Below, piece by piece: positions 23,289-34,731 of a stretch of DNA of 64,000 nucleotides. Every line of letters begins with the position of its first letter. The stretch's first letter is position 1. The position numbers and the translations under genes are program-made. The stretch comes from Brachypodium distachyon. Its lineage: Eukaryota; Streptophyta; Magnoliopsida; Poales; Poaceae. The notes below the pieces were generated by a model that saw only the letters and a list, made by a program, of their open reading frames with translations, was not told where the DNA came from and did no database searches. The stretch spans positions 1,922,001-1,986,000 of the forward strand of contig NC_016134.3 in assembly GCF_000005505.3 (NCBI RefSeq). The letters run 5' to 3'.

Positions 23289-26200
23289 TCACAGAACATC
23301 ATCATCTTCATCATTTGCAGTGGCATTGTTCTGTGTAGATGGTCCTGCATCATCATCTCCAAACATAAGTCTATAAAGCCTGCCCTTGTAACTTTGTTTT
23401 CTTTTCCTGCCTCTTGATGGAGCAGCAGCAGCTGCTGTATTGCCTCTTCCTCTTGATGAAGCAGGAGCAGCAACTGTATTGCCTCTTCCTCTTGATGTAG
23501 CAGGAGCAGCAGCTTCTGTGCCTCTTCCACTTGATGGAGCAGGAGTAGCAGCTCTGTCATTGTCATCTGGTGCTCTCCCTCTGCCTCTTCCTCTTGATGG
23601 AGCAGGAGCAGCAGCAGCTATGTCATTTTGATCTGCAGCTCTCCCTCCTCTGCTTCTCCCTTTGCCTCTTGCTGTAGCCATGCCTTCTCTTGTGGCTGTT
23701 GTAACCCTTCTAGTAGGAATAGAATTCCTATGATCTTGCACAAACACATTCTCTGACAGAGGACCATGTGTATGGTATGACTGGGCGTTCTCAAGCTGTC
23801 CTAGCTATAGAGTTGAACAAACGAATAAAGCATTAATATTACGGTATGAATATATTCAGAAAACATGATCAACGAAAACTGACCTCCTCCAGGATCATTT
23901 CATCCACCAATGTGCTACTACACTGTGTTGGGTTAATAGGTGGCTCATCCATTTGTGACTGGAACAACATAAATGAAAACTAGCATCATGTCTGTACTTC
24001 AAATGAGCAAAACAAAGATTTTAAGATGTGAAGGACTTACTTGTGCTACCTCATGGTGCTCTTCAGGATGAGGTTGGTCATAATATGCATCATGTAGCTC
24101 TTCAGGATTTTGCAGGCCTCTTATGACCTGCTCTTCTGCAGTGGCTGCAATGCATCCTAACACCATGTCTACTAAGTCTGCTCCCATCTTCTAGTTCTTC
24201 TGGGTGAATTCTCCTTTTCCTGCTTGGTCTGCCTGTCTTCTTCTCATAAACAGGTGGACCCACCTCCACCCCATTTGTCTTTTCCCAAAATGTTCTATCC
24301 CTCAAAGGCCATATGTTATGAGAGTATGCTTTCATGTACATCTCCCTTGTGTAGCACCTGTTTATCTGTGTCACAGGCTTGATTCTTTCTTGTCTCATAC
24401 AGGATATAGCATGGGCACATGGTATGCCAGTAAGTTGCCATCTCCTACAGTCACACCTCTTCTCTATCATGTTCACTAGATAAGTGAAATCTTTGCTTTT
24501 CACTTGATATATTCCATGACCAGCAGGGAATGCAAAACACATATTTGCAAAGTCAACATTTCTCTGCATCCTGTCCATTATCTTGGGGCAGATGGGCCCT
24601 GTCCATTTGTCCAAGCACTCTTTCTGCTTCTCATACAACCTTTTCATCAGTTGGCTAGTAATCTTCTCCATCATGCTAAGAATAGGAAGCTCCCTAGCCT
24701 CTAGAATGTACTTGTTAAACACTTCGCAGTTATTGTTCAGAAGGATATCACTTTTAGAGAAATCATGAAAATAAGCCCTTGACCATGACCTTGGATCCAT
24801 CTTCTCCAGCCATGCATGAGCTTCCACACTTAGCAACTTCATCCTGTCCATGTTTCTGTTGAATGCTGGCACATGAGTAGATCTTGCACAAGCCCATAGC
24901 TGATCCTTTAAGACATCCCCTTTGTGTATCTGACTGAAATTCTGTAACAGGTGTCTAACACAGAACCTATGCTCTGAGTCTGGGAATTCTTCTTCCACTG
25001 CCAGAATTAGTCCTTTCTGCTTGTCTGACATTATGGTATAAGATGTTGTGTTTGTTATCCTCAGATCTTGCTTCAGAGTATCAGAAAACCATTTCCAAGT
25101 GGCCTTATTTTCTACCTCAACTATAGCCATTGTCAAAGGAAATATGCAATCATTAGGGTCAAAACCTATGGCAGTCAACAAAATTCCTCCAAACTTTGTC
25201 TTAATGTGACATCCATCGAAGCACAGTACAGGTCTACACCCCTCCAAAAATCCCCTCTTGCAAGCATCAAGGGAGAAGTACATGCTGCTGCCTGGGTTGC
25301 TTCTTCTCAGCTCTCTTGCATAGTCCCATAACATATTGTACTGCTTGTGCACTTTTGCCTTCCTCTTTGCCCTAGCTAATTTTGTCCTATTAGGTGCCAG
25401 ATTATAGTCCTTTTGCACTTTTGCAGAAAATGCTTTCATGTCCATCTTCTCATCATCTCTAAATGCCTCCAGATATCTATTAGCAATATATGGAGCAGTG
25501 AATGCTTTGATCACCCATTCTTTGCTGCATGTATGTTCATTGATGTACTTCTTCACTAATAAACTCTTTTATCTGCTGTCATATGTGGCATAAAGATACC
25601 ATGGACAGCCATCAGCACACTTTACCTCCACCCTCTTTGTTTCATTTTTGACCTTCTTGATTGCAACTCTGTTCTTTATGCTATACTCTGATATTGCCTC
25701 CCTTAGTTGCTTCATAGTTGAGAATATCTGTCCAACATGGAACTCTGGTTCTTCCATGTCCAATGCAGTAAATGACTTGAAGTTGAACTTCATGTTATCA
25801 TCATCATCCTCAGATTCTGGCAGCTCTAACTCTTCAGGTTCATCCTTTAGCACTGGCTTATTTTTCTTCACATCTTTCTCTTTTCCTTTTCCTTTTTCCA
25901 CAGCAGATTTGTTTGCCAACTCTTTCTCTTTCCCTTCATTTGGAACAAGAAAATCATCTACATCCTTATCAACAAATGTTGCATACAAATCATCATCTCC
26001 CTTGAGAGGATCATTTTCAGAGTCATAAAAATCAGCATCTGAATCTAGACTGTCATCACTATCTGAAAGTTGAGCCACAACTTGTTAACTCCTGCTTCTA
26101 TAACATTTATGAGGGCTTATAGGCAGGCTCTGGTAGAACTCAGGGAGAACTGCTGAATTTTCCTTCCTTTTGACTGGACTTATCATCACCTTTGGCAGTG

Positions 26201-26570
26201 GAGTGCTTGATCCTTCAATAAGAACATCATCCCACTCTTTACTTGCTAACATGCTGACATGATCAATGTATATCACAGTTGGAATGTTCAAATTATGCAA
26301 AGCACTTTCTATCATCTTGATTATGTCACCATCACACCACACATAATATAATCCTGTTCTAATAGTCTCCCCAGGCAAGCACCAATAAATCTTCGTCAGA
26401 TTAACATCAGCATACCCTAGCTGCTCTTGCAAGATGTCCAAAATCCATAAAATTGACCAACTATCGACATCACAGTAGACAAAAACATCAATCTTTTCCT
26501 CTGTACGATCTGTTTTCGTCAATCCCACATAAAAATCCACCGTGATGTATCTCAACAGAAAACTGGCCAT
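23289..26570 (-). pseudogene. MuDR-type transposase, interrupted by two in-frame stops and a frameshift
   Basis: Read on the minus strand from ATG 26570: an N-terminal PB1-like region (about 160 codons), a Ser/Asp/Glu-rich linker, a MuDR DNA-binding domain (FHVGQIFSTMKQLREAISEY ... CPWYLYA), the MULE transposase core (CFDGCHIKTKFGG, DKQKGLILAVEEEFP, HRFCVRHLLQNF) and a SWIM finger (CDCRRWQLTGIPCAHAI). A degenerate CCHC knuckle (CSHCRRAGHK) and an Arg/Gly-rich tail follow. TAA stops at 26085-26087 and 25569-25571 interrupt an otherwise continuous frame. A single-base shift near 24130 breaks the knuckle. Later exons appear at 23958-23884 and from about 23801. The element can no longer make intact transposase from this copy. 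Confidence 0.8.
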
Positions 26571-27252
26571 CGACTTTATCTACAATATTTCATATGAACG
26601 AACAAAATTCAGTTGCGGCAATGCACGGATTGAACCAAATCAAAACCTAATTTTGAAGGAAAGGGCGAAGATTTCGTTCGGTCATAATCTATTCAAGCAT
26701 ACACCGCATCTAATATCCCACATAATTGAACCAAAAACACTTCGTATATGCACAGATTCTTCAAATCGAAAACCCTACAAAACCCCAACCCCAAACCCCA
26801 ATGCGAGAGGAGAACACCAAGGTACTGACCGTATATAGGAGGTGGGTCGCCAGGTTTTCGTCGGCGCGGTGCCATCGCCGCCTTCGCACAAGGTCGACTC
26901 GCTGGCGGTCGATGAAAATCGCCTGTCTTGATCGCCTCTTGACGCCGTCGATGGTGAGAAAGGGCGGATTGGAAGTGCGAAGGACGAGGAAGCCGAACGG
27001 TTCGTCTCCCGTGAGGTATGACCCACCCGCTGCGCAATTTTGCAAGAAACCCCCTGAGAAAACTGAGAAGCAGCGAGCGGTCCAGGCACAATCCGATGTG
27101 GCCGCCACGTGGCCTGTTTAAGGCCCCCCGAACCGTTTTTGAACTAAAGTGACACACTAATACGAGTTTATGAACTAAAAGTGTGCGTTTTCCGAGTTCG
27201 TGGACTAAAGTGTTCTTTTTTGCCGAGTTCTTGGACTAGTGGTGTATTTTAC

Positions 27253-27477
27253 TTAAAAAAACAAGGCGAGGAACAAAACGACAAGCGGAGCGAAGGGATA
27301 CACGGAATCTAGGGGAATCTGTCAGCAACGATTCGGCGTGCATGCAGGTACACCTCGGAGTGGGATGTGCGTGTCAGTGCATGGGACCCCCCCCTACGTT
27401 CACAATGGTCTACACGTGCGGGGCATAACGGACCAAGGTAGGCGTATATAAGAACAGGACAAACTTGATCCCATATA
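27253..27477. other. Intergenic between MULE and MITE pair
   Basis: No feature supported. Confidence 0.3.
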
Positions 27478-27595
27478 CTCCCTCTCTCTCTCCGATGCTA
27501 AATTGTCGAAATATTATATGTATCTAGACGTTTTTTAAGAATAGATACATCCATATTTGGACAAATTTGAGTCAAAAATTTAGAATCAGAGGGAG
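27478..27595. mobile_element. Stowaway-type MITE, first of an adjacent pair
   Basis: Starts CTCCCTCTCTCTCTCCGATG and ends TTAGAATCAGAGGGAG. TA on both sides. The core contains GTATCTAGACGTTTTTTA. Confidence 0.75.
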
Positions 27596-27600
27596 TATTA

Positions 27601-27716
27601 CCCTCCGTTTCATATTAAGTGATTTTCTATTACATTTATCTGGACGACACTTAAATTAGATGTAGATACATTCATATTTGGACAAATTTAAGTCACTTGA
27701 TTTGTGACGGAGGGAG
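27601..27716. mobile_element. Stowaway-type MITE, second of an adjacent pair
   Basis: Starts CCCTCCGTTTCATATTAAGT and ends with ACTTGATTTGTGACGGAGGGAG. It is flanked by TA and separated from the first copy by only five bases. The two copies differ in sequence, so this looks like two insertions rather than a duplication. Confidence 0.75.
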
Positions 27717-28124
27717 TATGTTAATACCTATAGGGGGAGCTAGCTAAGGATAGGTCGAGCAGAAAAACATATATACGGAGTATTTAGCAATCGTATTTTA
27801 GCTAGCATCCATGTTCTCGTCACGTGACCGTGGTCGCATGCATGCCGAACTATAGCTAGCTAGTTTGTACGTTAGTACGTGGACAATTCGGAGGCGGCGC
27901 TAGCTTGGCTGGCTGCTATACAGGGATCGATCTCCCTTGCATCTCTGCTCCTTTCTCACTCTCTCTGTATCTCTCTAACTAGCTACCTAGTATATATACG
28001 CGTATATATAAAAGGGTGGCGTGTGATCGACAAAGATCGAAGAACCACACGTACAATTAATTAACGTATACTCCATCGATCCACCGTACGTACGTGGGCT
28101 CTTCTTTCTTAGGTCGAGTGAAGG
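27717..28124 (+). promoter_or_regulatory. Promoter region of gene C: G-box and TATA box
   Basis: A palindromic G-box GTCACGTGAC (CACGTG at 27821-27826) lies about 180 bp upstream of TATATAAAAG at 28005-28014. The ATG is at 28125, giving a leader of about 85-90 nt. The G-box is a known PIF target, so auto- or cross-regulation within the family is possible. This is inference. Confidence 0.5.
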
Positions 28125-30019
28125 ATGGACGGCCAGGACCCCTGGTGGTGGCGCCCCGCGACCGACGACTACCACGACGACATGTTATTTGACTTTTCCA
28201 GGTAGTCGATCGTTTTAACTTCATGACACATCACATGTCATGCATGCTGATCTATCGATCTCACTCTGCTGATCATATCCATGGTGGAATTAATCTTTAC
28301 TCTCCTTAATTTCTTTGCAGCGATAGTGATCCTCTAGAGTTGGCGCTGGGTGATGAAGGAGAAGCCGTCGCCGCCGGCCAACCGGTGGTTCCCTGCGACC
28401 GGTCACCGCCGCCGCAGGTCACACCACCTTCTGAGGACATGATGGCGGCGTGGCTATATCCGATCGTCAGCGGCGAGGATCATGTTTCGGACGATCTGAA
28501 ATCGCTAATGGCGGAGGAGACCATCAGGCCGGCGGTGGTGGCGACCACAGGGGATTTTGAAACAATGACAACCATCAGTAGCAAGGGGAAGCTCCCAACA
28601 ACACAAGGGATGTCTTCCAAGGCAATATATGAACATGTATGAGTCATAATATTCTTGTCTCTCATGTTGCATTTATATATATGCCTGCCTGAGGACTCAC
28701 TAGCGGATCACTACCACAAAGTGGCAGGACACAAACACAATGAGCAGAATTTGTGAGACGAGGAAGAAGGCGGCGGCAGGATTAGGAGGGTCGTCATCAT
28801 TGTCAAGCAGGAGGACGAGGTCGTCTAACTACTCGGGAACACACAACACCACAGAAAAGGTAGTGTCTCGCACTTGGGCTAGCTAGTTGCTGATGTGAAG
28901 TATAAGTTGATTGCACTATTTTCCTCGTCAGTTTGAGTTTCTGGGTGAACTGGTTCGGTGCATGAAATTCTTCATGGTGTTATAGCCAAGAGGTTTCGAA
29001 GTCGAGACCCGGCTGGCGCAATCAAAATTGTGCCCCACTTTCGATGGTCTGCGTTTAGCCTCGAGGGAGCCACACGTGAGGAGGAGTGTTGAAGTATAAG
29101 TGGAACGTCCTCCTCTCCCCATAAGCTTGAGCTTTTGGGTAAACTGGTTCTGTGCGTCAAACTCTTGAACCAATTCCCATGCATCCATAGATATCTATAA
29201 TTCGACATGCATACTACCCCTATTTATATGTGGTACGCGCATATATGTGGCACAGAAGCTAGAAGGTACTCCCTCCGTTCCTAAATATTTGTTACTGTTT
29301 TAGTGCAAACTTAGTGCAAACTTGCACTAAAACGGTGACAAGTATTTAGGAACGGAAGGAGTATAATTCTACATACATGTTATCCCTGTTTATATACGGT
29401 ACGTGCTTATACGTGGCAGAGGAGAAGGTGCAAGATTGCCGAGAGGCTGAAGACACTGCAGCAGCTCGTCCCCGGATGCGACAAGGTCAGATCAGAGATC
29501 ATCATATTAGTCCCTGCATGCGATTTCGAAGCAACATGGTCTGGAAATTAAGAGTTATTAATTAATTGATGTGCGTATTTTTTTTTCCAGAGCAATCAAG
29601 CGTCGACGCTGGAGCAGACGATCCAGTACATGAAGTCTCTGCAGCAGCACCTGGTCCGGGGAATGAACATGAGACCACCGCCACAAGCAGGAGCAGCAGC
29701 AGCAGCAGTGTACCCCGTCGTCATGCCGCCGGCAATGGCGGCAGCTGCAGTCGCCGTGCCGATGCCGCCGGCCTCCGCCGTAGTCGCCACAGCAGGTATG
29801 GTTCCGTACGGCGGGCTGGCGCCGGCGCCCATGCTTCCGTACCTCGCCATGGTGATGCATGCGGCGGCGGCGCCATTTTACCCACCAGCAGCTCAGGCAG
29901 CAGCCTCTGCCGCTCCTCCAGATGCAGCTGGTGGTCAGTGCTCCGTCGCCATGGAGCAGCAGCAAAAGGAGGAAAAGGGATCCTATACGACCGGGTCCAG
30001 CGCTGGATACATCAGTTAA
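28125..30019 (+). CDS. PIF-like bHLH transcription factor, gene C (5 exons, 339 aa)
   Basis: Exons are 28125-28201, 28321-28636, 28728-28859, 29420-29485 and 29591-30019, all GT/AG with matching phases. The protein starts MDGQDPWWWRPATDDYHDD. Exon 2 has LELALGDEGE, a poor APB remnant without GQ, and PPSEDMMAAWLYPIVSGED (PIF-type motif). Exon 3 ends in the basic region SGTHNTTEK, continued by RRRCKIAERLKTLQQLVPGC and QASTLEQTIQYMKSLQQHL, so a full HLH with His, Glu and Arg of the E-box contact. The 140-residue tail is Ala/Pro/Met-rich with long alanine runs. It is the longest and best preserved member. Nuclear bHLH dimer is expected. Intron 3 carries a repeat fragment and a MITE. Confidence 0.85.
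28920..29190. repeat. Retroelement-like fragment in intron 3 of gene C
   Basis: Contains TTATAGCCAAGAGGTTTCGA, GTCGAGACCCGGCTGGCGCA and GGGAGCCACACGTGAGGAGG, a repeat common in grass genomes that looks SINE- or retroelement-derived. The words GAGTTTCTGGGTGAACTGGT and GAGCTTTTGGGTAAACTGGT at its two sides are a direct repeat about 200 bp apart. Confidence 0.4.
29269..29361. mobile_element. Stowaway-type MITE in intron 3 of gene C
   Basis: 93 bp, starting CTCCCTCCGTTCCTAAATA and ending TATTTAGGAACGGAAGGAG, almost perfectly palindromic. TA duplications on both sides. A short direct repeat (GTGCAAACTTA/GTGCAAACTTG) is at its centre. Confidence 0.85.
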
Positions 30020-30940
30020 TTGGCAAAATGAATCTTGAATCTCCAGTCATGCATCTTAGTATCTTACCCTTGAATCCTTTGATAGAGTCTCCTTTGATAC
30101 CCCAAATCCAATTCCCTTCTCCCAGCACCTCAATCAGGAACTCGACTCAGAATTGAGGGATTTGCGCCTTGTTGCTGGGTGTGCACAATCAGGAACTCGA
30201 CTCAAGTTCAGTTAGTCCATGCTTAATTTGTTGACTTTTCTTCCGGAATTTATTTTTTGACGAAACAATCTTCAGCAGGTTATTTATTGCCAAAGAACAG
30301 TCGAAAAGAATTAGACCACGAAAGAAGTGGCCCGGTTTATAAAGAAAACTGGGCCGAAAACCAAACAGAAGGAAAACACATAAAAGAACCCACTAGAGAT
30401 TGGAGGTAGGGTTCAGAGGGTCTAGAAAGAATTTATCGTCTTACATACTTCCCTGTTGTATAATTTTTTTTATCTGTATAAGAATATATGTACGTGTGCT
30501 TCCCTGTTGTATAAATGAATTTGATTGATGTGTACGCTCCGTGAATAATTCAAAAGGCTCGTGTTGTCAGTTGTGCATGCCTCCATGAGATTCAGATATA
30601 TATGAATCTTGTAAATTCGATCTCCTAAAATTGCTTCCGTGACGCACGCAGCAAGATTGCCGGCCTGGGATCTGGACGTTTGGTAAGCTTTGGCAAAATT
30701 GTAATCGACTGAGGCCGAAACTGAAATTTATAGATGATCGCCGAAACTGAATTGGGGGCAAAAAAAAAAAAAATCCTCCCCAAAATTCCCTTGATTCCAA
30801 TTTCCAAACAGGGAGTGGAGGCTGCGAGGGGATTAAATTGGATCGGATTCCGGCCGATCTCTACCTAGTGCGTCGTCAGAATCAGATTAATTCACGCCCC
30901 TGGCCTTTGACCAAACCCCTAGCTAACCGCCGCCGCCGCC
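30020..30940. other. Between gene C and the F-box gene
   Basis: The first part is 3'UTR of gene C. AGGAACTCGACTCA occurs twice (about 30136 and 30190). The final 100 bases before 30941 are the GC-rich leader of the F-box gene. No other gene. Confidence 0.4.
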
Positions 30941-32509
30941 ATGGATCTCCTCCCCGACGAGCTGCTCCACGACGTCCTCCGCCGCGTCCCGCCGCGGCAC
31001 CTCGCCGCCTGCCGCCGCGTCTGCAGGATCTGGCGCGCCGCCATCGACGCCGGCCTCCTGTTGCTGTCCCACCTCGCGCCGCGCCCGCCGCGCGGCATCT
31101 TCATCAACTTCTTCGGCGTCAGATACAGGCGGCCCGGCGCCAGCAGCTTCTTCTCCCTCGACTCCTCCTCCATCGGTGTCAGCCGCCGCCTCCCCCGTCC
31201 TCTAGCAGGCTGCACCCTCGTCACGGGCCACCAGAACGGCCTCCTCCTATACACAAACGGCATCGACGTCCACGTGCGCAACCCCGCGACGCGGCGGTGG
31301 GCGGCGCCGCCCCCGCCGCCGTCGCCGCCGCGGACGCTCTACGACCACAGCTGCCTCTACATCGCCTTCGACCCAACCCTGTCGCTGCACTACCAGCTGC
31401 TCTACTTCCCCGTCGCGCCCGGAAGGCCGTACCCGCCGCCGCCTCCCGGCGAACGGCCGCCTCGCAAGGGATCGAGGATGCTGCGCTCGCATCGGCACGA
31501 GCGGAACCTGCCCCCGGATATGAGAGCGGAGTATGAACGCGAGGTCGACGCCGCGGGCTCCATGGAGTGGCCGCCCGCCGCCGCGTACCGGGTGCAGGTG
31601 TTCTCGTCGGCGACTGGCCGGTGGCAGGAGAGGTGCTTCGTTCGGCAGGGAGATGCGGCGGCTACGGCGGCGGACGTGTGGAAGGATCCCCATGGACCGC
31701 CTGGATTCAATTTTCATCTGCATCATGCCGCGTGCTGGCGAGGAGAGTTTTATCTCCATTGTCCCGGTGGTTTCGTCACCAGGTACATAACATGTTCAAC
31801 TTATTAATTGACGACCTGCAGCTCATCTTAATTACTGATCGACGATCGCTTGTTCTTACATATAGTTATGTTACTATTTAGGTTGTCATTGCTAGATCAA
31901 AAGTATCAAGTGATCAAAACCCCAACATTCGATAATTTTGTGAGCGGACCAACATCATGTACTACCGATGGGTACGACGACAAACCCTACGAGTATCTCG
32001 GGAAATCAAAGCTGGGGGTCTACTACACTGTTGTCCGTGGGTACCAACTTTCAACATGGCTATTGCAAGAAGCGTCGTCAGATGATACTGGTGGTCGAAC
32101 CCTATGGTGGGAGCTAAGGCATCAAGATGACCTTGAGCCCTCTTTTCATCGATACCACAACGACCTTGAGCTGCACCCTAAAGGAGATGAGGGTGGCAAG
32201 TCTTGGACCTTATTACATCCCCGTGAGGAAGAAGATGGTGACAGAGCAGACCATGGATGCATGAAGGCACACATAAAGTGCTACTATGGAATGGATTTTT
32301 TGGGCTATCATCCCGACGAGGAAATTGTTTTCCTGGGCAACCGTTACGATGGGTTTGCTTACGACCTAGGTACATCCAAATTGCAGTTTTTGGGGTCACT
32401 TTTTCCAAATGACCTCTACCACATCCCTCGCACAGCACCTACGCTCGAGTCGTTCATCTATACACCTTGCATTGACGATCTGCTTCCTGCTCGCAATGAT
32501 CCGTGGTGA
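30941..32509 (+). CDS. F-box protein (2 exons, 489 aa)
   Basis: Exon 1 is 30941-31782 and exon 2 is 31882-32509, joined in phase 2 (GT at 31783, AG at 31881). Residues 1-40 form an F-box: MDLLPDELLHDVLRRVPPRH followed by LAACRRVCRIWRAAI, with the usual L-P and W positions that bind SKP1. The rest matches the large grass F-box families with an associated interaction domain: GHQNGLLLYT, VRNPATRRW, then HAACWRGEFYLHC, and in exon 2 CYYGMDFLGYHPDEEIVFL and YDLGTSKLQFLG. The expected role is substrate choice for an SCF ubiquitin ligase; the substrate cannot be predicted. The ATG follows a GCCGCC context. Exon 1 is strongly GC-rich, exon 2 is not, as is usual in grasses. No break is visible. Confidence 0.9.
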
Positions 32510-32528
32510 GAAGGTATCTTATTTCATA

Positions 32529-32641
32529 CTCCCTCAGATCCTAAATTCTTGTCTCAAGTTTGTCCAAATATGGATGTATCTATTCTTAAAAAGCGTCTAG
32601 ATACATGTAATATTTTGACAACAATTTAGGATCGGAGTGAG
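32529..32641. mobile_element. Stowaway-type MITE just after the F-box stop codon
   Basis: CTCCCTCAGATCCTAAATTC and AATTTAGGATCGGAGTGAG are inverted ends with TA on both sides. It begins 19 bp after the stop and may form part of the 3'UTR. Confidence 0.8.
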
Positions 32642-33120
32642 TAGTTTGTAAGGCAGCTAGCCAGCAGATCGATGTTGAACCTGTGATAATTAATGTTCAT
32701 TAGCATAACACCATATATTGGATGACAAAAGAATATGCTCTATATATGTGGACATAATTTACTTGTATTCTGGTCTGCATATTTGTATAAAGACCAGTAG
32801 AATGCTCGTGTGCTGCCATGGTGGTCCTTTAAAGGACCATGGCAGTGGCAGCCATTGTCATAAGAGCACTTTGACAGGTGATCGCGGGCATTACATCGCC
32901 TAACTACGATGATGGGCGAGCAGGGCAGCATTGCTTTATGATCTGCAATATTCACCATATTCGTTGTCCGCAATCATATGATAGATGGTGATGGAGTTTG
33001 ATTGATGCTTATTAAATTTTATGAAGCTGTACGCCGCCGAGCCTCTCCTATGTGTCCATGTATTCTGCAAGTCGATGCGCATGAGCTTCGTGTTACGCCT
33101 TTTTGGTACAACCAGCTGTA
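32642..33120. other. Intergenic
   Basis: A palindrome GCCATGGTGGTCCTTTAAAGGACCATGGC lies near 32815-32845 (given here as two halves around TTTAAA). No gene recognised. Confidence 0.35.
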
Positions 33121-33862
33121 GTTACACCCTCTTGTAATGGGTCACTAACATGTGAGGAGAAAAAGTAACGGAACCTGGAGGCGGAACCCTTCGGGGTCCT
33201 ACTCGGCGGCTTCGGCGTATAGATGCCAATTTCAAATCTCCTTGCCGCTCTTCGCGACGGCCAAGATATGGCAGGCCCAAGCTGAGCCGAGCTGCAAATT
33301 TTTTGCTTGGATAACCGCCGACAACCTTGCGATCCGGGGTTGGACTCATACCCCAATCTGCCAGCTCTGCAAGATCCACCCGGAGACGATCACCCACCTC
33401 CTGGGATTGAGGTCTGGAGTTTCATTCAGAATTGGTGCCCGGACCCCCCCCCCCCCCCCCAAATCCCCCGCTTCCTATGCCGACAGCCGGCAATATCAAC
33501 GAGCTATGGGAGAGTTACCTCGCTAGGCTCCCAGAGAAGAAGAAGAAGAAGAAAAAGTTGGTCAGCGGGAGATTGATCTACACCTGGTGGGGCGTCTGGA
33601 AGGAGCGCAATAGAAGGATCTTTCGCGGCTCAGCCATGTCCGCCCTCCAGGTGGCCTACTCGGTGTGGGAGGAGTATAGTGGCCGGGTTCGCTCATGCTC
33701 CGCGGATCTGGGAGGCTAGTTAATTTGGTCTTTTTTTTTTCTTTGTTTTTTGCTTCCCCTCCTCCCAGGGTGCTTTCTTAGCCTCCTCATGAACAATGCT
33801 TTTTTTCTAGTCGAAGGACGGGGATCGACGGTCCTTTTTCTAAAAAAAAATGTAACAGATAA
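33121..33862 (+). mobile_element. 5'-truncated LINE fragment (3' end of a non-LTR retrotransposon)
   Basis: Two offset plus-strand frames together carry the C-terminal part of a plant LINE reverse transcriptase protein. WQAQAEPSCKFFAWITADNL and CQLCKIHPETITHLL belong to the reverse-transcriptase-associated zinc-binding region. A later stretch, YTWWGVWKERNRRIFRG, is typical of the extreme C terminus. A 14-base C run near 33445 and a GAAGAAGAAG stretch break the frame. The 3' end is T-rich with a final A run (about 33841-33850). Confidence 0.7.
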
Positions 33863-34726
33863 ACTCGCTAGTTTTTAGGGAGGTTAGAATCTGAACGAAC
33901 GCCACTAATCCAACGAGGAAATTGGGTTTGCTGCGTGGCTATATATATGCCATGTACCGTGAAGGGTGGGTGGCTGGTTTGGGCGTTTGGCACAGCATTT
34001 TGCTTCTCGCGGCGATGGGAGTGTATGGCTGGCCGTAAGCCCGTAAGGTGAAGAGACTATACTTGCTTCTTCTTAATCAATGATGAGTAAGTACTACTTT
34101 TTGTAGTGGTAGTACGCTCGTCCCCATGAAATTTCTAGAAGCTTTGATGGTGTGACTTCTGGTAGTATTAAGCATATCATTCCTTTTTACAATTCTTTTG
34201 GTGAACTGTTCGGTTCAAACTATTAATTGAGTTGGTGTGGTAAACTGGAAACATATGAATTTCTGATGATGACTTTCGTACTAACTACCATTTTATTGAT
34301 CGTATTGCATGGATGCATCGTTGATCCGAACAAGACAATATACTCCGGCACTGAAGAAGATGAGCGCGAATTCTGCACTCACGAAGCCAAAATTTATAAT
34401 CACTAGTTCTTTCGACTTCTCTTGTACTTACGAATGTAGTAGTATGGATTATGGGTAGTATATATAATGCAATATGTAGAATGTAGAAGGTAGTATATAG
34501 AATGTAATATGTAGAATATAGAATATAGAGTGTAGTACGAACAACAAGAATCAAGTGTGGAGTATATATATGTTCTCCATGGTACATTAAATAAAAATTG
34601 TACATGTTCTCCGTGGAGTACCAGGTGTAAATTTTGCAGTAGGGTTCCATACAGAATTTGGAGAATTGAAGGCCAGGATTAGAAAGCTAACTACGGGACA
34701 TACAGAATAACTCCCCCGCATCGCTC
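33863..34726. other. Intergenic with degenerate AT microrepeats
   Basis: At 34440-34560 there are about ten degenerate units of the type GTAGTATATAGAATGTAATAT. No gene. Confidence 0.4.
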
Positions 34727-34731
34727 CCAGG

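Larger units (their letters stand above)
21984..27252. mobile_element. Mutator-like element (MULE) with about 218-bp terminal inverted repeats
   Basis: The left repeat 21984-22200 and right repeat 27034-27252 are near-perfect inverted copies. Both start GTAAAATACACCACTAGTCC and contain ACTAAAGTG-type words and GGTTCGGGGG. Inside are a GRF zinc-finger gene on the plus strand and a MuDR-type transposase on the minus strand, so the two genes are convergent. A 9-bp target duplication is not clear because both flanks are A-rich. The high identity of the two terminal repeats suggests a fairly recent insertion, though the transposase is already broken. Confidence 0.85.

Noticed and set aside
23289..23747. 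Separate Arg/Gly-rich RNA-binding gene
   Set aside because: It is the C-terminal exon of the MULE transposase, as shown by its position, strand and splice acceptor near 23801.
28960..29010. A second LTR primer-binding site or tRNA gene in gene C intron 3
   Set aside because: TTATAGCCAAGAGG resembles TATCAGAGCC, but there is no adjoining LTR end and no cloverleaf fold; treated as a repeat fragment.
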